Source: Bubalus kerabau | Taxonomy: Eukaryota > Chordata > Mammalia > Artiodactyla > Bovidae | Assembly (NCBI RefSeq): GCF_029407905.1 | Contig: NC_073628.1 | Location: forward strand, 50,055,501-50,119,500 | Direction: 5' to 3' | Length of the DNA stretch: 64,000 nucleotides | Shown: piece by piece, positions 1 to 10,217 of the stretch | Numbering within the stretch: the stretch's first letter is position 1 | How the letters are laid out: every line of letters starts with the position of its first letter | Program-made: the position numbers and the translations under genes | The notes under the pieces: model-generated | What the model was told of the DNA's origin: nothing | Seen by the model: the letters and a program-made list of their open reading frames with translations, nothing else | Databases searched by the model: none

Positions 1-718
1 GCTGAGCTGCGTACCAGGGATACAGACTGTGTGGTGAGGATGGGCAAGCAGGCAGCCGATGAGCGAATGCTGTCACTGCAGACACAAGCTCTCTGGGCCG
101 CTCAAAGAAGGCTCCATAGCAGTGCCTGTAAAAGAGGAGCAGGTAGGCAACATGCAGTGGAGCGATTGGGAGGGCCTCTTTGAGGAGGTGACGTTTGGTG
201 ACAGGAAGCCAAGCTTCTGTTGGAGACACAGAACCAAGCCAGTGTGACTGAGGGTGTCAAGTTAGAAGGATGTAGAGGTGGTAGGAAAGCAAGCTGGAAA
301 ACGCAAATAGGGCTGCGGTAAGGATTCTGAACTTTCTCCCAAGTTTGGTGGCAAGCCATGAAGCAGGGAGAGGGGGTGGGGCATGATAGGGTTGGCAGAG
401 GGAGAGACTGCGAGTCAGACAGGGGCTGGGCAAGGGCCTTCATAGCTGGCAGACTGGGCAAGGGGGTTGTCTCAGAAGGACCCGGGTGAGAGATGATGGG
501 GACTTAGATGAAGGTCTCATACAAATCCCATCATGGTTCTAGCCAACTAAGAGCATATGGCTTTTCTGAATTTCCTGGGGTAGAATTTGAATACCTGCAG
601 GTCATCAGGCTTACGCTAATTTGTCCTCCAGCTCTGCCCACTTACCAGTATTCCCCATCAGAGGTGCTCTTCAGTAAACGCTCTTCCAGAGGTTTTGGGT
701 ACCTGTTTGAGTACCGGT
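1..718. other. repeat-poor segment, no gene seen
   Basis: Mixed-composition sequence without a recognisable exon. About 300-480 reads loosely like a degenerate ancient mammalian repeat, but I cannot name the family. Two short open frames on opposite strands overlap each other here and look like chance. Confidence 0.4.
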
Positions 719-766
719 CTCCCTCTCTCTGTCTCTCTCTCTTCTTTCTCTCTCTCTCTCTTTTGC
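719..766. repeat. (CT)n-rich microsatellite
   Basis: Imperfect CT tract broken by GT and TTT interruptions. It is not attached to a recognisable retrotransposon tail. Confidence 0.85.
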
Positions 767-1324
767 ACATAACACTCTTCCTTTCACTTCCTAAATTATA
801 AAATTCTTACATTGTTTTTTTCTGTATAATATTTCTGTGACCATTTGAATGTCATTTCTTCCCTTGTTCTGATTGGGTCATGGAAACAATATTGCTTTAA
901 CTCAGCCCTGCAAGAAAAATGAATAAAATAATATCATTCAGAGTGCAGAAGAGAGTTCTCTGCTGTACACAAATTTTTGTAACTGCCAATACATTGTGTG
1001 AGTTTTAAGTCTGACCTGTGGGTAATTAACCTCCTAGAAGGCCTTTAATTGCCAAGATAACCCTATGCTCCTCTTTAAACTCATATTAACCTTGGGGCTC
1101 TATTTCATCTTTTTCCTCTCCAATCAAGTAAATTGGACTCTTCTTGAAAGGCTCTGTTTAGAAGCTGACTTGGGAGATACACTTCTGAATAGGTAACCAG
1201 GAGGGCATTAATGATTTGTTTATAGTGTGCTGGCCCTATTATGGAAGGCACTTTAATTGCATACTGCTGGTACTATGCCTGTACTTTAATTTCGGATATT
1301 TAGCTTGACTGTGTATACACTGTA
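767..1324. other. AT-rich segment, no gene seen
   Basis: No open frame of note and no repeat I can name. Confidence 0.4.
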
Positions 1325-1537
1325 GGGCTTCCCAGGTGGCGCTAGTGATAAAGAACCTGCCTGTCAATGCAAGAGACTCAGGTTCAATCCCAGGGTCTGA
1401 AAGATCCCCTGGAGAAGGAAATGGCAACCCACACCAGTATTCTTACCTGGAGAATCCCATGGACAGAGGAGCCTGGTGGGCTACAGTTGTCCACAAAGAG
1501 CTGGACATGACTGAAGCGACTTAACATGCATACACAC
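1325..1537 (+). mobile_element. Bov-tA SINE
   Basis: The tRNA-like head (GGGCTTCCCAGGTGGCGC) is followed by the BovB-derived tail (GGAGAAGGAAATGGCAACCC, then CATGGACAGAGGAGCCTGG) and a short CA-rich tail. An 8-bp direct repeat, ACACTGTA, flanks it at 1317-1324 and 1538-1545, as expected for a target-site duplication. Confidence 0.88.
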
Positions 1538-1545
1538 ACACTGTA

Positions 1546-2159
1546 AGGGTTTTGGAGTTTATAGAACATTTGCCTTAAATCTGAGACTATAAGAAGGAAT
1601 TGTCATTATCCTAATCAAAGGGACTTGCTAAAGAAATAAGAGCAGCAAAGGACTGTAGAAAAATTCACAAGTACAGCTTAAACTACTCTAGTGAGTTCTA
1701 AGTTTTACCTCTTGCCTAATCAAGAAATATGTGAAAATCTTGGCGTGATATTTTCTCCCTACTATGAAATGCAAAAATCTGGAATTTTTAGCTCATTTAT
1801 TCAAAGTCATATACATCCCTCGATAGCCAGTTATGACTGCAGTGGAGGTAGAAGGCTAATTTCAGCAAATAGATGCACAAAGTTGAAAATGATGCATAAA
1901 CTAAACTGTGAATTAACGTTTTACCTTAATGGCTATGACTTTAGCCTTGATTACCTCGTTATCAAAAAGGCAGCTGTGAAATAAAGAAACACATTAATTC
2001 TTTCTTATAATTACTTGTATAGATTTTTTTCTTCACCTACCATATTTAATCTCTTTATAGCATGAAACTTGATTTATCAAGATAGAGAATGGAAGTGGTG
2101 TGGAAAAGCATGGGTGATCCATTCAGCCAGTCCTGAGATTATTGTGGAGACTGCTCACA
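1546..2159. other. AT-rich segment, no gene seen
   Basis: An open frame at 1691-1984 has no start context, no domain and AT-rich codon use. I read it as chance. Confidence 0.4.
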
Positions 2160-2235
2160 GAGTCTAGACAGGCTATCACACTCTCTGAATCCCCTTTCCT
2201 TCATCTGTTAAGTGGGAATGATGGTTTTTACCATC
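2160..2235 (+). mobile_element. MIR SINE remnant
   Basis: CTCTGAATCCCCTTTCCTTC followed by ATCTGTTAAGTGGGAATGAT resembles the MIR core and tail (CTCAGTTTCCTCATCTGTAAAATGGGG). The BovB at 2236 cuts it off. Confidence 0.5.
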
Positions 2236-3450
2236 AGTTCAGTTCAGTTCAGTCACTCAGTCATTTCTGACTCTTTGTGACCCCAAGGACTGCAGCACGC
2301 CATGCTTCCCTGTCCATCACCAACTCCCAGAGCTTACTGAACTCATGTCCATTGAGTAGGTGATGCCATCCAGCCACCTCATCCTCTGTCGTCCCCTTCT
2401 CCTCCCACCTTCCATCTTTCCCAGCGTCAGGCCTTTTCTGATGAGTCAGCTGTTTGCATCAGGTGGCCAAAGTATTGGAGCTTCCACTTAAGCATCAGTC
2501 CTTCCAATGAATATTCAGGACTGAATTCCTTTAGGATGGACTGGTTGGATCTCCTTGCAGTCCAAGGGACTGTCAAGAGTCTTCAACATCACAATATGAA
2601 AGCACCAATTCTTTGGTGCTCAGCCTTCTTTATGGTCCAACTCTCACATCCATACATGACTACTGGAAAAACCAGAGTTTTGACAAGATGAACCTTTGTC
2701 AGCAAAGTGATGTCTGCTTTTTAATATGCTGTCTAGGTTTGTCATAGCTTTTCTTCCTATTAAAAAAGCAAGCATTTTTTTATTTCATGGCTGCAGTCAT
2801 CATCCACAGTGATTTTAGAGCCCCCCAAAATAAAGTCTGTCACTGTTTCCATTGTTTCCCCATCTATTTGCTATGAAATGATGGGAGACCAGATGCCATG
2901 ATCTTCATTTTCTTAATATTGAGTTTTAAGGCAGCTTTTTCACTCTCCTCTTTCACCTTCATCAAGAGACTCTTTAGTTCCTCTTCACTTTCTACCATAA
3001 GGTGGTGTCATCTGCATATCTGAGATTATTGATATTTCTCCCGGCAATCTTGATTCCAGCTTGTGCTTCATCCAGTCTGGCATTTCGCATGATGTACTCT
3101 GCATATAAGTTAAATAAGCAGGGTAACAATACACAGCCTTGATATACTCCTTTTCCAATTTGGAACCACTCCATTGTTCCATGTCCGGTTCTAACTGTTC
3201 CTTCTTGACCTGCATACAGATTTCTCAGGAGGCAGGTCAGGTGGTCTGGTATTCCCATCTCCTGAAGAATTTTCCAGTTTGTCATGATCCACACAGTCAA
3301 AGGCTTTAGCATAGTCAATAAAGCAGAAGTAGATGTTATTCTGAAATTCTCTTGCCTTTTCGATGATCCAGTGGATGTTGGCAATTTGATCTCTGGCTCC
3401 TCTGCCTTTTCTAAAACCAGCCTGAACATCTGTAAGTTCTCGGTTTCTAA
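2236..3450 (-). mobile_element. BovB (RTE) LINE, 5'-truncated
   Basis: The low-coordinate edge is the BovB 3' terminus with its (TTCAG)n-like end. Reading leftward on the minus strand the order is reverse transcriptase core, connecting region, conserved C-terminal stretch, 3' end. Only about the last 1.2 kb of a roughly 3 kb element is present, so the endonuclease is missing. An inverted copy of the 3' tail follows at 3482-3600. Confidence 0.92.
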
Positions 3451-3453
3451 CAT
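2985..3453 (-). pseudogene. BovB reverse transcriptase fragment
   Basis: Two overlapping minus-strand frames (2992-3453 and 2985-3215) together cover part of the RTE-class reverse transcriptase. The catalytic box is visible as YADD at 3007-3018, within LRYADDTT. Upstream lie a GVYQGCVLLPCLFNLY block and an LLRNLYAGQEGTVRT block, typical of non-LTR reverse transcriptases. The frame switch, the missing endonuclease and the missing N-terminal half make this a dead copy. The intact protein would copy BovB RNA at nicked target DNA and is thought also to mobilise Bov-tA-type SINEs. Confidence 0.9.
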
Positions 3454-3481
3454 AGGGTTGGTGTAAAGAGCATATGAAGTT

Positions 3482-3600
3482 GCATCACCGACTCAATGGA
3501 CATGAGTTTGAGCAAACTCTGGGAGTAGGTGATGGACTGGGAAGCCTAGCATGCTGCAGTCCATCGGGTCACAAAGAGTCAGACATGACTGAATGACTAA
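3482..3600 (+). mobile_element. BovB 3'-terminal fragment, inverted to its neighbour
   Basis: From GCATCACCGACTCAATGGAC to GACTGAATGACTAAACAG this is the last ~120 bp of BovB on the plus strand. It is an inverted copy of about 2240-2370 in the adjoining BovB, so the two 3' tails face outward. Confidence 0.8.
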
Positions 3601-4329
3601 ACAGCCAAGTTCATCCTGCTCCCTCCATGATAGGGCAAAGAATCAAGGGATAACATGTGGTTGGGGCAAGGAATAGTGACTTTATTTGGAAAGCCAGCAG
3701 AGATAAGAGGATGGTAGACTAGTATCCCAAAGATACATTTAGAATTCGGTTTTCTTTTGTACTGTAAGGGGTGGGGGTATGGTTGGTTGCTGGTTGCTAC
3801 AAACCTGGTTTCAGAATCCTTAGTTTTTGTAGCTGTCCACATAGGTCAGGTCACAAGTTCCTGTAATCTTCCAACAGGACAAATGTTATTCTCTGTTCTG
3901 AAAATTTATCTCTATGTGAATGGGAAAGTGTTATACTCTTAAAGGTCAGAGCCTTTGGAATGGGCTGTCCTATCTATTTCAAACCGTAGGCAACATTCTT
4001 AACTTATAGCAAGAGCAATGGAATGCAAAGGATAAAGTAAAAGAAACAGCTCTCATATGGAGTCAGATTTGTTCTTCCAGATTGCAGAATGACAAATGAA
4101 AGGTACCAAAGATGATGTCTGTTAGATAGTATATTCCAGGAACAGTGGAATATGGGGGTCGGCGCCCGTTGACTGTCTTATTTGTCTTTCTGTTCAGAGC
4201 ATCTAGTTCAGTCCCTGAGAACCATGAGACTCCCAATAAAGGGTGTGTGAATGAGTGATTACTCTAAGACACCATTATTTTCCCTCTCCATGAGATCGCA
4301 GAGGTGGGTATCAGCACCGGGGAGAGTGC
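3601..4329. other. possible degraded LTR sequence; otherwise unassigned
   Basis: GTGACTTTATTTGGAAAGCC followed by a stretch around TAGACTAGTATCCCAAAG resembles LTRs of artiodactyl endogenous retroviruses read on the minus strand. I cannot fix its ends or family. No gag, pol or env remnant is visible. Confidence 0.3.
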
Positions 4330-4430
4330 GTAGGCTTGCAGACAGAAGGGACAGAGTATTCTGCCTCTCTCCATCTGCTTTGCCAAATTAAATTAACTCT
4401 GATCCTCCATTTTGTCATCTGTAAAATGTG
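4330..4430 (+). mobile_element. MIR SINE remnant, split
   Basis: CCTCCATTTTGTCATCTGTA followed by AAATG is a MIR-type CTCATCTGTAAAATGGGG motif. The sequence resumes as TAAAATGGGGACACAATT at 4641 after the Bov-tA insertion, so TAAAATG serves as the target-site duplication. Confidence 0.55.
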
Positions 4431-4638
4431 TATACCAAGTTGCTTCAGTCATGTCCGACTCTTTGCAACCATATGGACTGTAGCCCACCAGGCTCCTCTG
4501 TCCATGGGATTCTCCAGACAAGAATGCTGGAGTGGGTTGCCATGCCCTCCTCCAGGGGATCTTCCCAACCTAGGGATCTAAGCTGGGTTTCCTGAATCGC
4601 AGGCATATTGTTTACCATTTGAGCCCCCAGGAAAGCCC
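4431..4638 (-). mobile_element. Bov-tA SINE
   Basis: Minus-strand copy: the BovB-like tail (GTCATGTCCGACTCTTTGCA) comes first in window order and the tRNA-like head ends at CAGGAAAGCCC. It is inserted in a MIR, with TAAAATG duplicated on both sides. The head is diverged (AAGCTGGGTTTCCTGAATCG). Confidence 0.87.
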
Positions 4639-4667
4639 ATAAAATGGGGACACAATTTAAAAAATAA

Positions 4668-4937
4668 CTTTTGGCTGCTTTGGAGCTTTGGTGCTGTGTG
4701 CAGGCTTTATCTAGTTACGGCGAGTGGAGGCTAATTTCTAGTTGTGGAGGATGGGCTGCTCATCGCGGTGACTTCTCTTGTTGAGGAGCACAGTCTCTAG
4801 AGAGCATGGGCTTCAGTAGTCATGGTGCACAGGTTCAGTTGCTCCATAGTGTGTGGAATCTTCCCAGACTGGGGATCAGACCAGTGTCCCGTGCGTGGGT
4901 AGGCAGATTCCGAACCACTGGACCACCAGGGAAGCCG
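4668..4937 (-). mobile_element. CHR-type SINE
   Basis: Ends with GGACCACCAGGGAAGCC, the complement of the tRNA-Glu-like head. The body has the diagnostic run of short degenerate GTTG-C/T-GG modules (CTAGTTACGGCGAGTGG, TAGTCATGGTGCACAGG). It starts 30 bp after a Bov-tA SINE. Confidence 0.82.
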
Positions 4938-6267
4938 GTGCACAGGCACTTCAAACCACTGTTCGCCCCTCCCTCTTCCCTTGCCTGCTCTCCTTGTCCT
5001 CAGTAAAGGCTTTGTCAGTTCCCTGTCTTCTTTTTAGTACTGGTTGCAGTATTTGAATAGCTTATAGCAGTTGATTATTCTTAAAAGATATATCTATTTA
5101 AAGAATCCTATTGTCCCGGCCTAATTATGTGTGAATCTTTATCTCAATTGCTTAAAGAGTGTGACTTTGCCTCTCTTTTGATCTTGAAATGTTCCTCTGT
5201 TCAGGGGTGGATGGCTCTGATAAAAGTCTCCGGAAGAGCACAGAGATAGTATTTTATTTGCAAATGAAAAAGATGACAAGGCCCAGTAACCAGTATAAAG
5301 ACAGAGAGTGAGAAATTGCATTGTCTGTGTGGGTATATCTGGAAGAAGCTCAGAGTAGGTGGTGAGATTTTATAGTGCAGATGGTATAAATAACAGAACA
5401 CATTACAGAGGAATATGCTAGATCTATAGGAATGTAAATTATTTAGTATCTGTCTCTTTAGCATACTCATCCATCGTCCTTGGTACGCTGAATCTCCTGT
5501 GACTATTTTTTCTTCCTGTCTGAAATTCTCATCCTTTTTTATAGTTGTATTTTCTGAGGGGAAAAAAAAAATATTGCTCTTCCGTAAGTTTTTATAACAT
5601 TTCCTCTTGCCTTGGGATGCAAATTGATTTCTTTAGTGAGTGTACATCCTTAGTGGTTTCTTTGGTAAGCAGCTGCTTTTGAGATGACGGTAATTTCTGG
5701 TGGTGAAGAGTTGCAGGTCTATTTCAACCTGTTAAGCCGTCCATATTTTGATAACTTAACTCCTAGTGAAATGGCTGTTTGTCTCATTAGGCTCTTTGCC
5801 ACCCTCAAAAAACTTTGCAGGAAGTACCTGTAGGCCATCAAAAAAGCTGTGTGTCTGTGCGCACAGATAGCGCCTACAGCAGGCATGGGCCTCTAAAGGA
5901 GATTTGGTTGTGACTTTTGTTTTCCAGAACTCCCAAAAGAGCCCTAGAACCCTCTCTTCCTGTTCTTTACTTCTAGAACTGTGCCTTCACTAGTCTTCGT
6001 TGTTCTTTGTATTTATCAACTTCCGTGAAGTTAATGGAAACTCAATTCCGTGTTTTCTTCCTTTCTTAAATGCTTATTCTGAGCCTGGTATTGGGCTAGC
6101 ACCAAGGTCCTGTTACTGGAGTGAGCCTGTTTTTCCCACTGGATGTTTCTTTGCCTTTCACACTGATCTCTGTTAGAGATTACGCTGCCAATCATTCATG
6201 ACTACTACAGTTAGCTTCTGTCTTGGAGTTGAAGGGCTGTGTTTCATTCATATCATCCCAACTGCTT
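4938..6267. other. repeat-poor segment, no gene seen
   Basis: About 1.3 kb of mixed sequence. Only short frames occur on both strands (such as 5139-5321 and 5201-5470 minus), without domain resemblance. Confidence 0.4.
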
Positions 6268-6370
6268 CCCTCCTGTTTAGAAACTGAGATGCAGAAACTG
6301 AGACCTGGAAAAGAGGAGAGAGATCCAAGGTCACACAGTCACTTTGTAGTGATGTCCAGCATAGGTCTTC
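6268..6370 (-). mobile_element. MIR SINE remnant
   Basis: AACTGAGATGCAGAAACTGA, then AAGGTCACACAGTCACTTTG, matches the complement of the MIR core, where AAGGTCACACAGC is the hallmark. Confidence 0.65.
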
Positions 6371-6773
6371 CGCACTCTACAGGACATATACAGCCCTGCA
6401 CATCCATCAGTGTGTTAAAGTGTGGCAAATCAAATCATCTTTCCCCTACTCTCATTTTATAGCAGATTTACCCAACAGTCAGCTCAGTGTCCCCCTCAAG
6501 GATCAGGGTACAGATGTAGGGGAAGAGGAGGTTTTCTGTTCTACTCTTTGGTCATCTTTTCACCAGCCCCTCTGCTGTTTGCTCCTCAGAGTGGCAGGCC
6601 CCGTGTTGGACAGGCCTCACTCTGTCACTGGCCCTGCCCCCAGCTCCAGGACAGAGTCCATCTGAGAGGATGCTGTGCCCCTGTGGCGAGTGTTGCCTGG
6701 ACTCTAGCTGAAGGGTGACTGTACGCCGACTGTTTCGGACCAAATTGTAACCCCTTACAATTCTTATGTTGGG
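6371..6773. other. mixed sequence, no gene seen
   Basis: Contains short overlapping frames in several registers (6420-6718 plus, 6552-6882 minus). None has a recognisable motif. Confidence 0.35.
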
Positions 6774-6907
6774 GGCTTCCCTGGTGGTCCAGTGGTTGAG
6801 ACTCCATGCTTCCAAAGCAGGGGACTCCAGTTCGATCCCTGGTCAGGGAACTAAGATCCCACTTGCCACACAATGTGGCCAAAGGATAAAAATGAATAAA
6901 TAAATGT
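6774..6907 (+). mobile_element. short CHR-type SINE
   Basis: The tRNA-like head GGCTTCCCTGGTGGTCCAGT includes a B-box-like GTTCGATCCCT. It is followed by CAGGGAACTAAGATCCCAC, TGTGGCC and an AATAAATAAAT tail. This is the short form that lacks the repetitive body of long CHR copies. Confidence 0.83.
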
Positions 6908-6954
6908 TAAGAAGGTGTGAAGGAGAGAGCCAAAAGAAGAACTTAAAAAAAAAA

Positions 6955-7191
6955 AATTCGTATGCTGAGGCTTGAATCCCCACTACCTCAGAACAAGACT
7001 ATTTGGAGTCTTTAAAGAAGTAATTATATTGAAGTGAGGCCTTTAGGGTAAGCCCTAATCCAGTGTGACAGATGTCTTTACAAGAAGAGGACATTTGGAC
7101 ACAGACACATCCACAGGGAAGACCATGGGAAGACAGAAAATGACCAGCTGCAAGCCAAGGAGAGAGGCCTCAGGAGGAGCCAATCTGCTGA
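6955..7191 (+). mobile_element. MLT1 (ERVL-MaLR) LTR, 5' part
   Basis: Reads as an MLT1-type LTR: TTGAATCCCCACTACCTCAG, TTGGAGTCTTTAAAGAAGTAA, CCCTAATCCAGTGTGACAG, then a GGACACAGACAC and GGGAAGACCATG block and CAAGCCAAGGAGAGAGGCCT. The same LTR resumes at 8070, which suggests interruption by a later insertion. Confidence 0.72.
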
Positions 7192-7196
7192 CTCCT

Positions 7197-8069
7197 TCCC
7201 CGCATACTCCAGAAACCGAGTGCCCCTAGAATTGAGCTCCTCTGCTGAGGTTACAATCGACCTCTCTATCCAAATCTTCATCTCCTCTCTTTTCCTGAAC
7301 CTGTTCCCCACAACACTGAGGAGTATCAAAGAAAATATGGCATTGAAACTATATACAAGCCCCTGTGCGCTTTTTCAAAAGTCATTTTTATTTATTTATC
7401 ACTTGTTTGATTTTGGCTGGGCTGGGTTTTCATTGCTGGACGTGGACTTTCTCTAGTTGCGGAAAGTGGGCATCTCACCGTGGCGGCTGCTTCTGTTGCA
7501 GAGCACAGGCTGTAGGGTGTGAGGCCTTTAAGGGTGAGCAGGCTCTAAGGCACGGGCTCAGTACTTGTGGGCACACGGGCTCAGTACCTGTGGGTACAGG
7601 GGCTTAGTTGCCCCACGGCATGTGGGATCTTCCCGGACCAGGGATCAACCCATGTTCCCTGTGCTGGCAGGTGGATTCTTAACCACTGGACTATCAGGGA
7701 AGCCCCACTGTATTCTTTCAAAGGAAAAGGCTTTTGCCTTGGTCTCCTAGGCCTCCCTTGGGTCTCCAAAGACTGATTCAATACTCAATGATTAGGAAAT
7801 GTGAAGATGCACAATAGAAACAGAGATGGTTGATGATGCTTGAAACTTCACCTTGATGCCAGCCAATCTGAGGACTGTGCACCAGCTGCCTTTAAAGTCT
7901 CTTCCCTGAAATCCATCAAAGATTTCCATGTCTTCTGAGCATGAGCTGCCCGTTCTCCTTGCTGGGTGCCCTGCAGTAAAGGCTGTACTTTCTTTCAATG
8001 CCACCCCGTGTGTCAGTAGATTGGCTTTACTGTGCAAGGATGAGCAGACCCAAGGCTGCTTTGGTAACA
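7197..8069 (+). mobile_element. probable solo LTR inserted in MLT1
   Basis: Lies between the two halves of the MLT1. The 5-bp repeat CTCCT is present at 7192-7196 and 8070-8074. The 3' half has LTR character: CAGTAAAGGCTGTACTTTC as a decayed polyadenylation region, then CAGTAGATTGGCTTTACTG and a GGTAACA end. Without the internal CHR SINE it is about 550 bp. No internal retroviral genes are present. The family is not assigned, the 5' TG terminus is not preserved, and the exact left edge is an inference. Confidence 0.5.
7385..7705 (-). mobile_element. CHR-type SINE
   Basis: Window-order start ATTTATTTATCACTTG is the complement of the A-rich tail. The body carries the short modules (CTCTAGTTGCGGAAAGTGG, CAGTACCTGTGGGTACAGG) and the element ends ACCACTGGACTATCAGGGAA, the complement of the tRNA-like head. 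Confidence 0.87.
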
Positions 8070-8163
8070 CTCCTAGCCCCCAGAACTGTGAGAAAATAAA
8101 TTTCTGTTCTTTAAGACACCCAGCCTGTAGTCCTTTGTACTGGCAGCCCTCGTAACTAATACA
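8070..8163 (+). mobile_element. MLT1 LTR, 3' part
   Basis: CCCCCAGAACTGTGAGAAAA followed by TAAATTTCTGTTCTTTAAG is the conserved polyadenylation region and 3' end of MLT1. The element ends at CTAATACAG. It continues the LTR that starts at 6955. Confidence 0.75.
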
Positions 8164-8544
8164 GCAGCCAGCCTTCACTCACGTTGCGTTTCTCCCCCAC
8201 CCGCTTCTCTTCTCACACCACCACCTCACAAGGCTGTGTACATGCATCAGATACCAAGGGACCAGGGCAACTATGCTTACGGCCTAGAAGGCTAAAGCTT
8301 CCGTCTAAATATGAGTATCTCCATACTCCTTGCTCCATAGTACAAGGGAGGGATACCCCCGAGTTACAATTCTTCACTGAAGGCTCTTCCTGCTTCCCTA
8401 GGCTGAAGCACATGCCTTTCTGACTGCCTGATTCTTCCACTCTCCTCAGGAAGGATTTCCAGTCCATCTTTCCCAGAAATCTTATCCCTTTACCCACAGG
8501 AATTATTCTCGTTCAGAAACAAACCCTTCCTTATCAGCTGTGTT
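8164..8544. other. repeat-poor segment, no gene seen
   Basis: Short frames on both strands (8184-8423 plus, 8213-8497 minus) lie over each other and carry no motif. Confidence 0.4.
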
Positions 8545-8751
8545 GCAGTTTAGTTCCCAAGTCATGTCTGACTCTTTTGCAACCCCATGGACTATAGCCC
8601 ACCAGGCTCCTCTGTCCATGGGATTTCCCAGGCAAGAATACTGGAGTGGGTGGCCATTTCCTACTCCAGAGAATCTTTCCAACCCAGGGATTGAACCCAA
8701 GTCTCCTGTGTTCCAGATGGATTCTTTACCACTGAGCCACCTGAGGAGCCC
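8545..8751 (-). mobile_element. Bov-tA SINE
   Basis: Complement of the BovB tail (GTCATGTCTGACTC, CCCATGGACTATAGCCCACC), then the middle GGCAAGAATACTGGAGTGGG and the complement of the tRNA-like head, ending ACTGAGCCACCTGAGGAGCC. Confidence 0.9.
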
Positions 8752-9627
8752 GTTGTGCATCAGTAGCTTTTCCTAAATTGCTGTCATTCCTATGTCTTAA
8801 GCAGGGCCCCAGCAGGCCAGGCAGGGGTGGCCTTGGGCTCCAGCCCAGTTAAAAAGGAGTGTTAGTGGTGGTGGTGTACGTGTCTGTGTATGCACACACG
8901 TGTGCATGAGGTAAGAGCAAGACTGATGTTCCGGTTCCTGCAGAGAAGTCCAGCTTCCTGTGGCTGCTTAAGAACCATCTTTTATGAAACACAACCCCCC
9001 CCCCCCCAGCAATGTGAATTGCTGATGGACTGCTGTATTTTCCCAATTGACCAAAGAGTAAATAATGAATCAGACACACAAGCATATTTTTCAAAGCAAA
9101 TATTAATTGTAAGATAGTTTGTTCAAAACAGAGTTTCCAAGATGTTCACAGGGCTGGGAAGGTAATTCAGAGGAGCGGTATTGTGAGCTGGTGGGGATGG
9201 AAGGGGGACTACGGTGGGTCTTACGTGCCCCCGACGCTCAGTCAGTGGCAGCTGTGGGAGCAGGCCATTTCATCAGAAAGTCTTATTTTTAACAAAATCA
9301 AATTTACAGGCCAAATCTCCCCATATTAAATTTGACACCTCCATTTTTTAATACTCTGTAAGCCAATGAGCCCCTGTTTGGCAACATTTGATATAAAAAA
9401 GATTTCTTTCCTTACTTGCCTCATAATATGTAATCCTCTCACAAAGGAAGTAATTCACATGGATTGTAGACTGCAATTAATCTCTTGTCATCTCTTCACC
9501 TCACATTTTTTCACAATGTGCCCCTTTGGACCCATAAAAAAAAAAAAAAAAAAGAAATGAGCTCAGGGCTGAGTTTTAAGAGAGCCTGTTGAGGTTGAAA
9601 AGGATAGCATGTAAGGAGTTGGGTTGG
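8752..9627. other. repeat-poor segment with low-complexity patches
   Basis: Holds a TG/CA-alternating patch at about 8865-8910, the C13 run at 8995-9007 and an A-run at about 9537-9553. No gene is visible. Confidence 0.45.
8995..9007. repeat. C13 homopolymer
   Basis: Thirteen consecutive C residues, flanked by AACA and AGC. A mononucleotide slippage site and a likely place for base-count error. Confidence 0.9.
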
Positions 9628-9747
9628 CAGCCCACTCCAGTATGCTTGCCTGGAGTGTCCCCTGGACAGGGGAGCCTGGCGGACCACAGTTCACGGGGTT
9701 GCAAAGAGTCGGACACGACTAAAGTGACCTAGCACACACACACACAT
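9628..9747 (+). mobile_element. Bov-tA SINE, 5'-truncated
   Basis: Starts inside the element at GGCAGCCCACTCCAGTATGC, lacks the tRNA-like head, and ends with AAAGAGTCGGACACGACTAA and a (CA)n tail. Confidence 0.82.
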
Positions 9748-10007
9748 GCGCAGACCTGGTTGGGATCTTGGCTGAGAGTGTTCTTCTCACTTGGCCTCCG
9801 TCTGAACTGAGGGCGGGAGGGCTGCCATGGGTCCTTGAATGGACCCACATGACGCTTGGGCGTCACGTCTGCCGTGTCCCCCGTCAGCTCTCTGTCTCTC
9901 AGCCTTGTTCCTCTGAGCCCCTGGTCAGCCTCCAACTTCATGATCGGAAGACGAACATGTACATACGCTCGGAGAGTTGTCTGAAAGCACTCTTTGATTC
10001 CATAAAT

Positions 10008-10203
10008 TGTTCTTATTGTTTCATCACTAAGTCATGTCTGACTCTCTGTGATCTGATAGACTGTAGCCCACCAGGCTTCCCAGGCAAGAATACTGGAGTG
10101 GGTGGCCATTTCCTACCCTAGAGTATCTTCCTGACCCAGGGATCAAACTTGAGTCTCTTGCATTGGCAGGCAGATTCTTTACTGCTAGGCCACAAGGGAA
10201 GCC
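10008..10203 (-). mobile_element. Bov-tA SINE with internal deletion
   Basis: Minus-strand copy flanked by the 14-bp direct repeat TTGATTCCATAAAT at 9994-10007 and 10204-10217. Compared with sister copies here, about 17 bp is missing between CCCACCAGGCT and CCCAGGCAAG, the place of the usual CCTCTGTCCATGGGATT. Confidence 0.92.
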
Positions 10204-10217
10204 TTGATTCCATAAAT

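Noticed and set aside
1336..1524. SINE-borne frames with peptide blocks like GNPLQYSCLENPMDRGAW, seen in many places
   Set aside because: These are the translated body of Bov-tA/BOVA2 SINEs, recurring at every copy on either strand.
7792..8178. 128-codon minus-strand frame and 75-codon plus-strand frame
   Set aside because: Both lie across the probable LTR and the MLT1 3' end; transposon sequence explains them.
9768..10121. 117-codon plus-strand frame
   Set aside because: The second half is Bov-tA SINE sequence; the first half has no recognisable domain.
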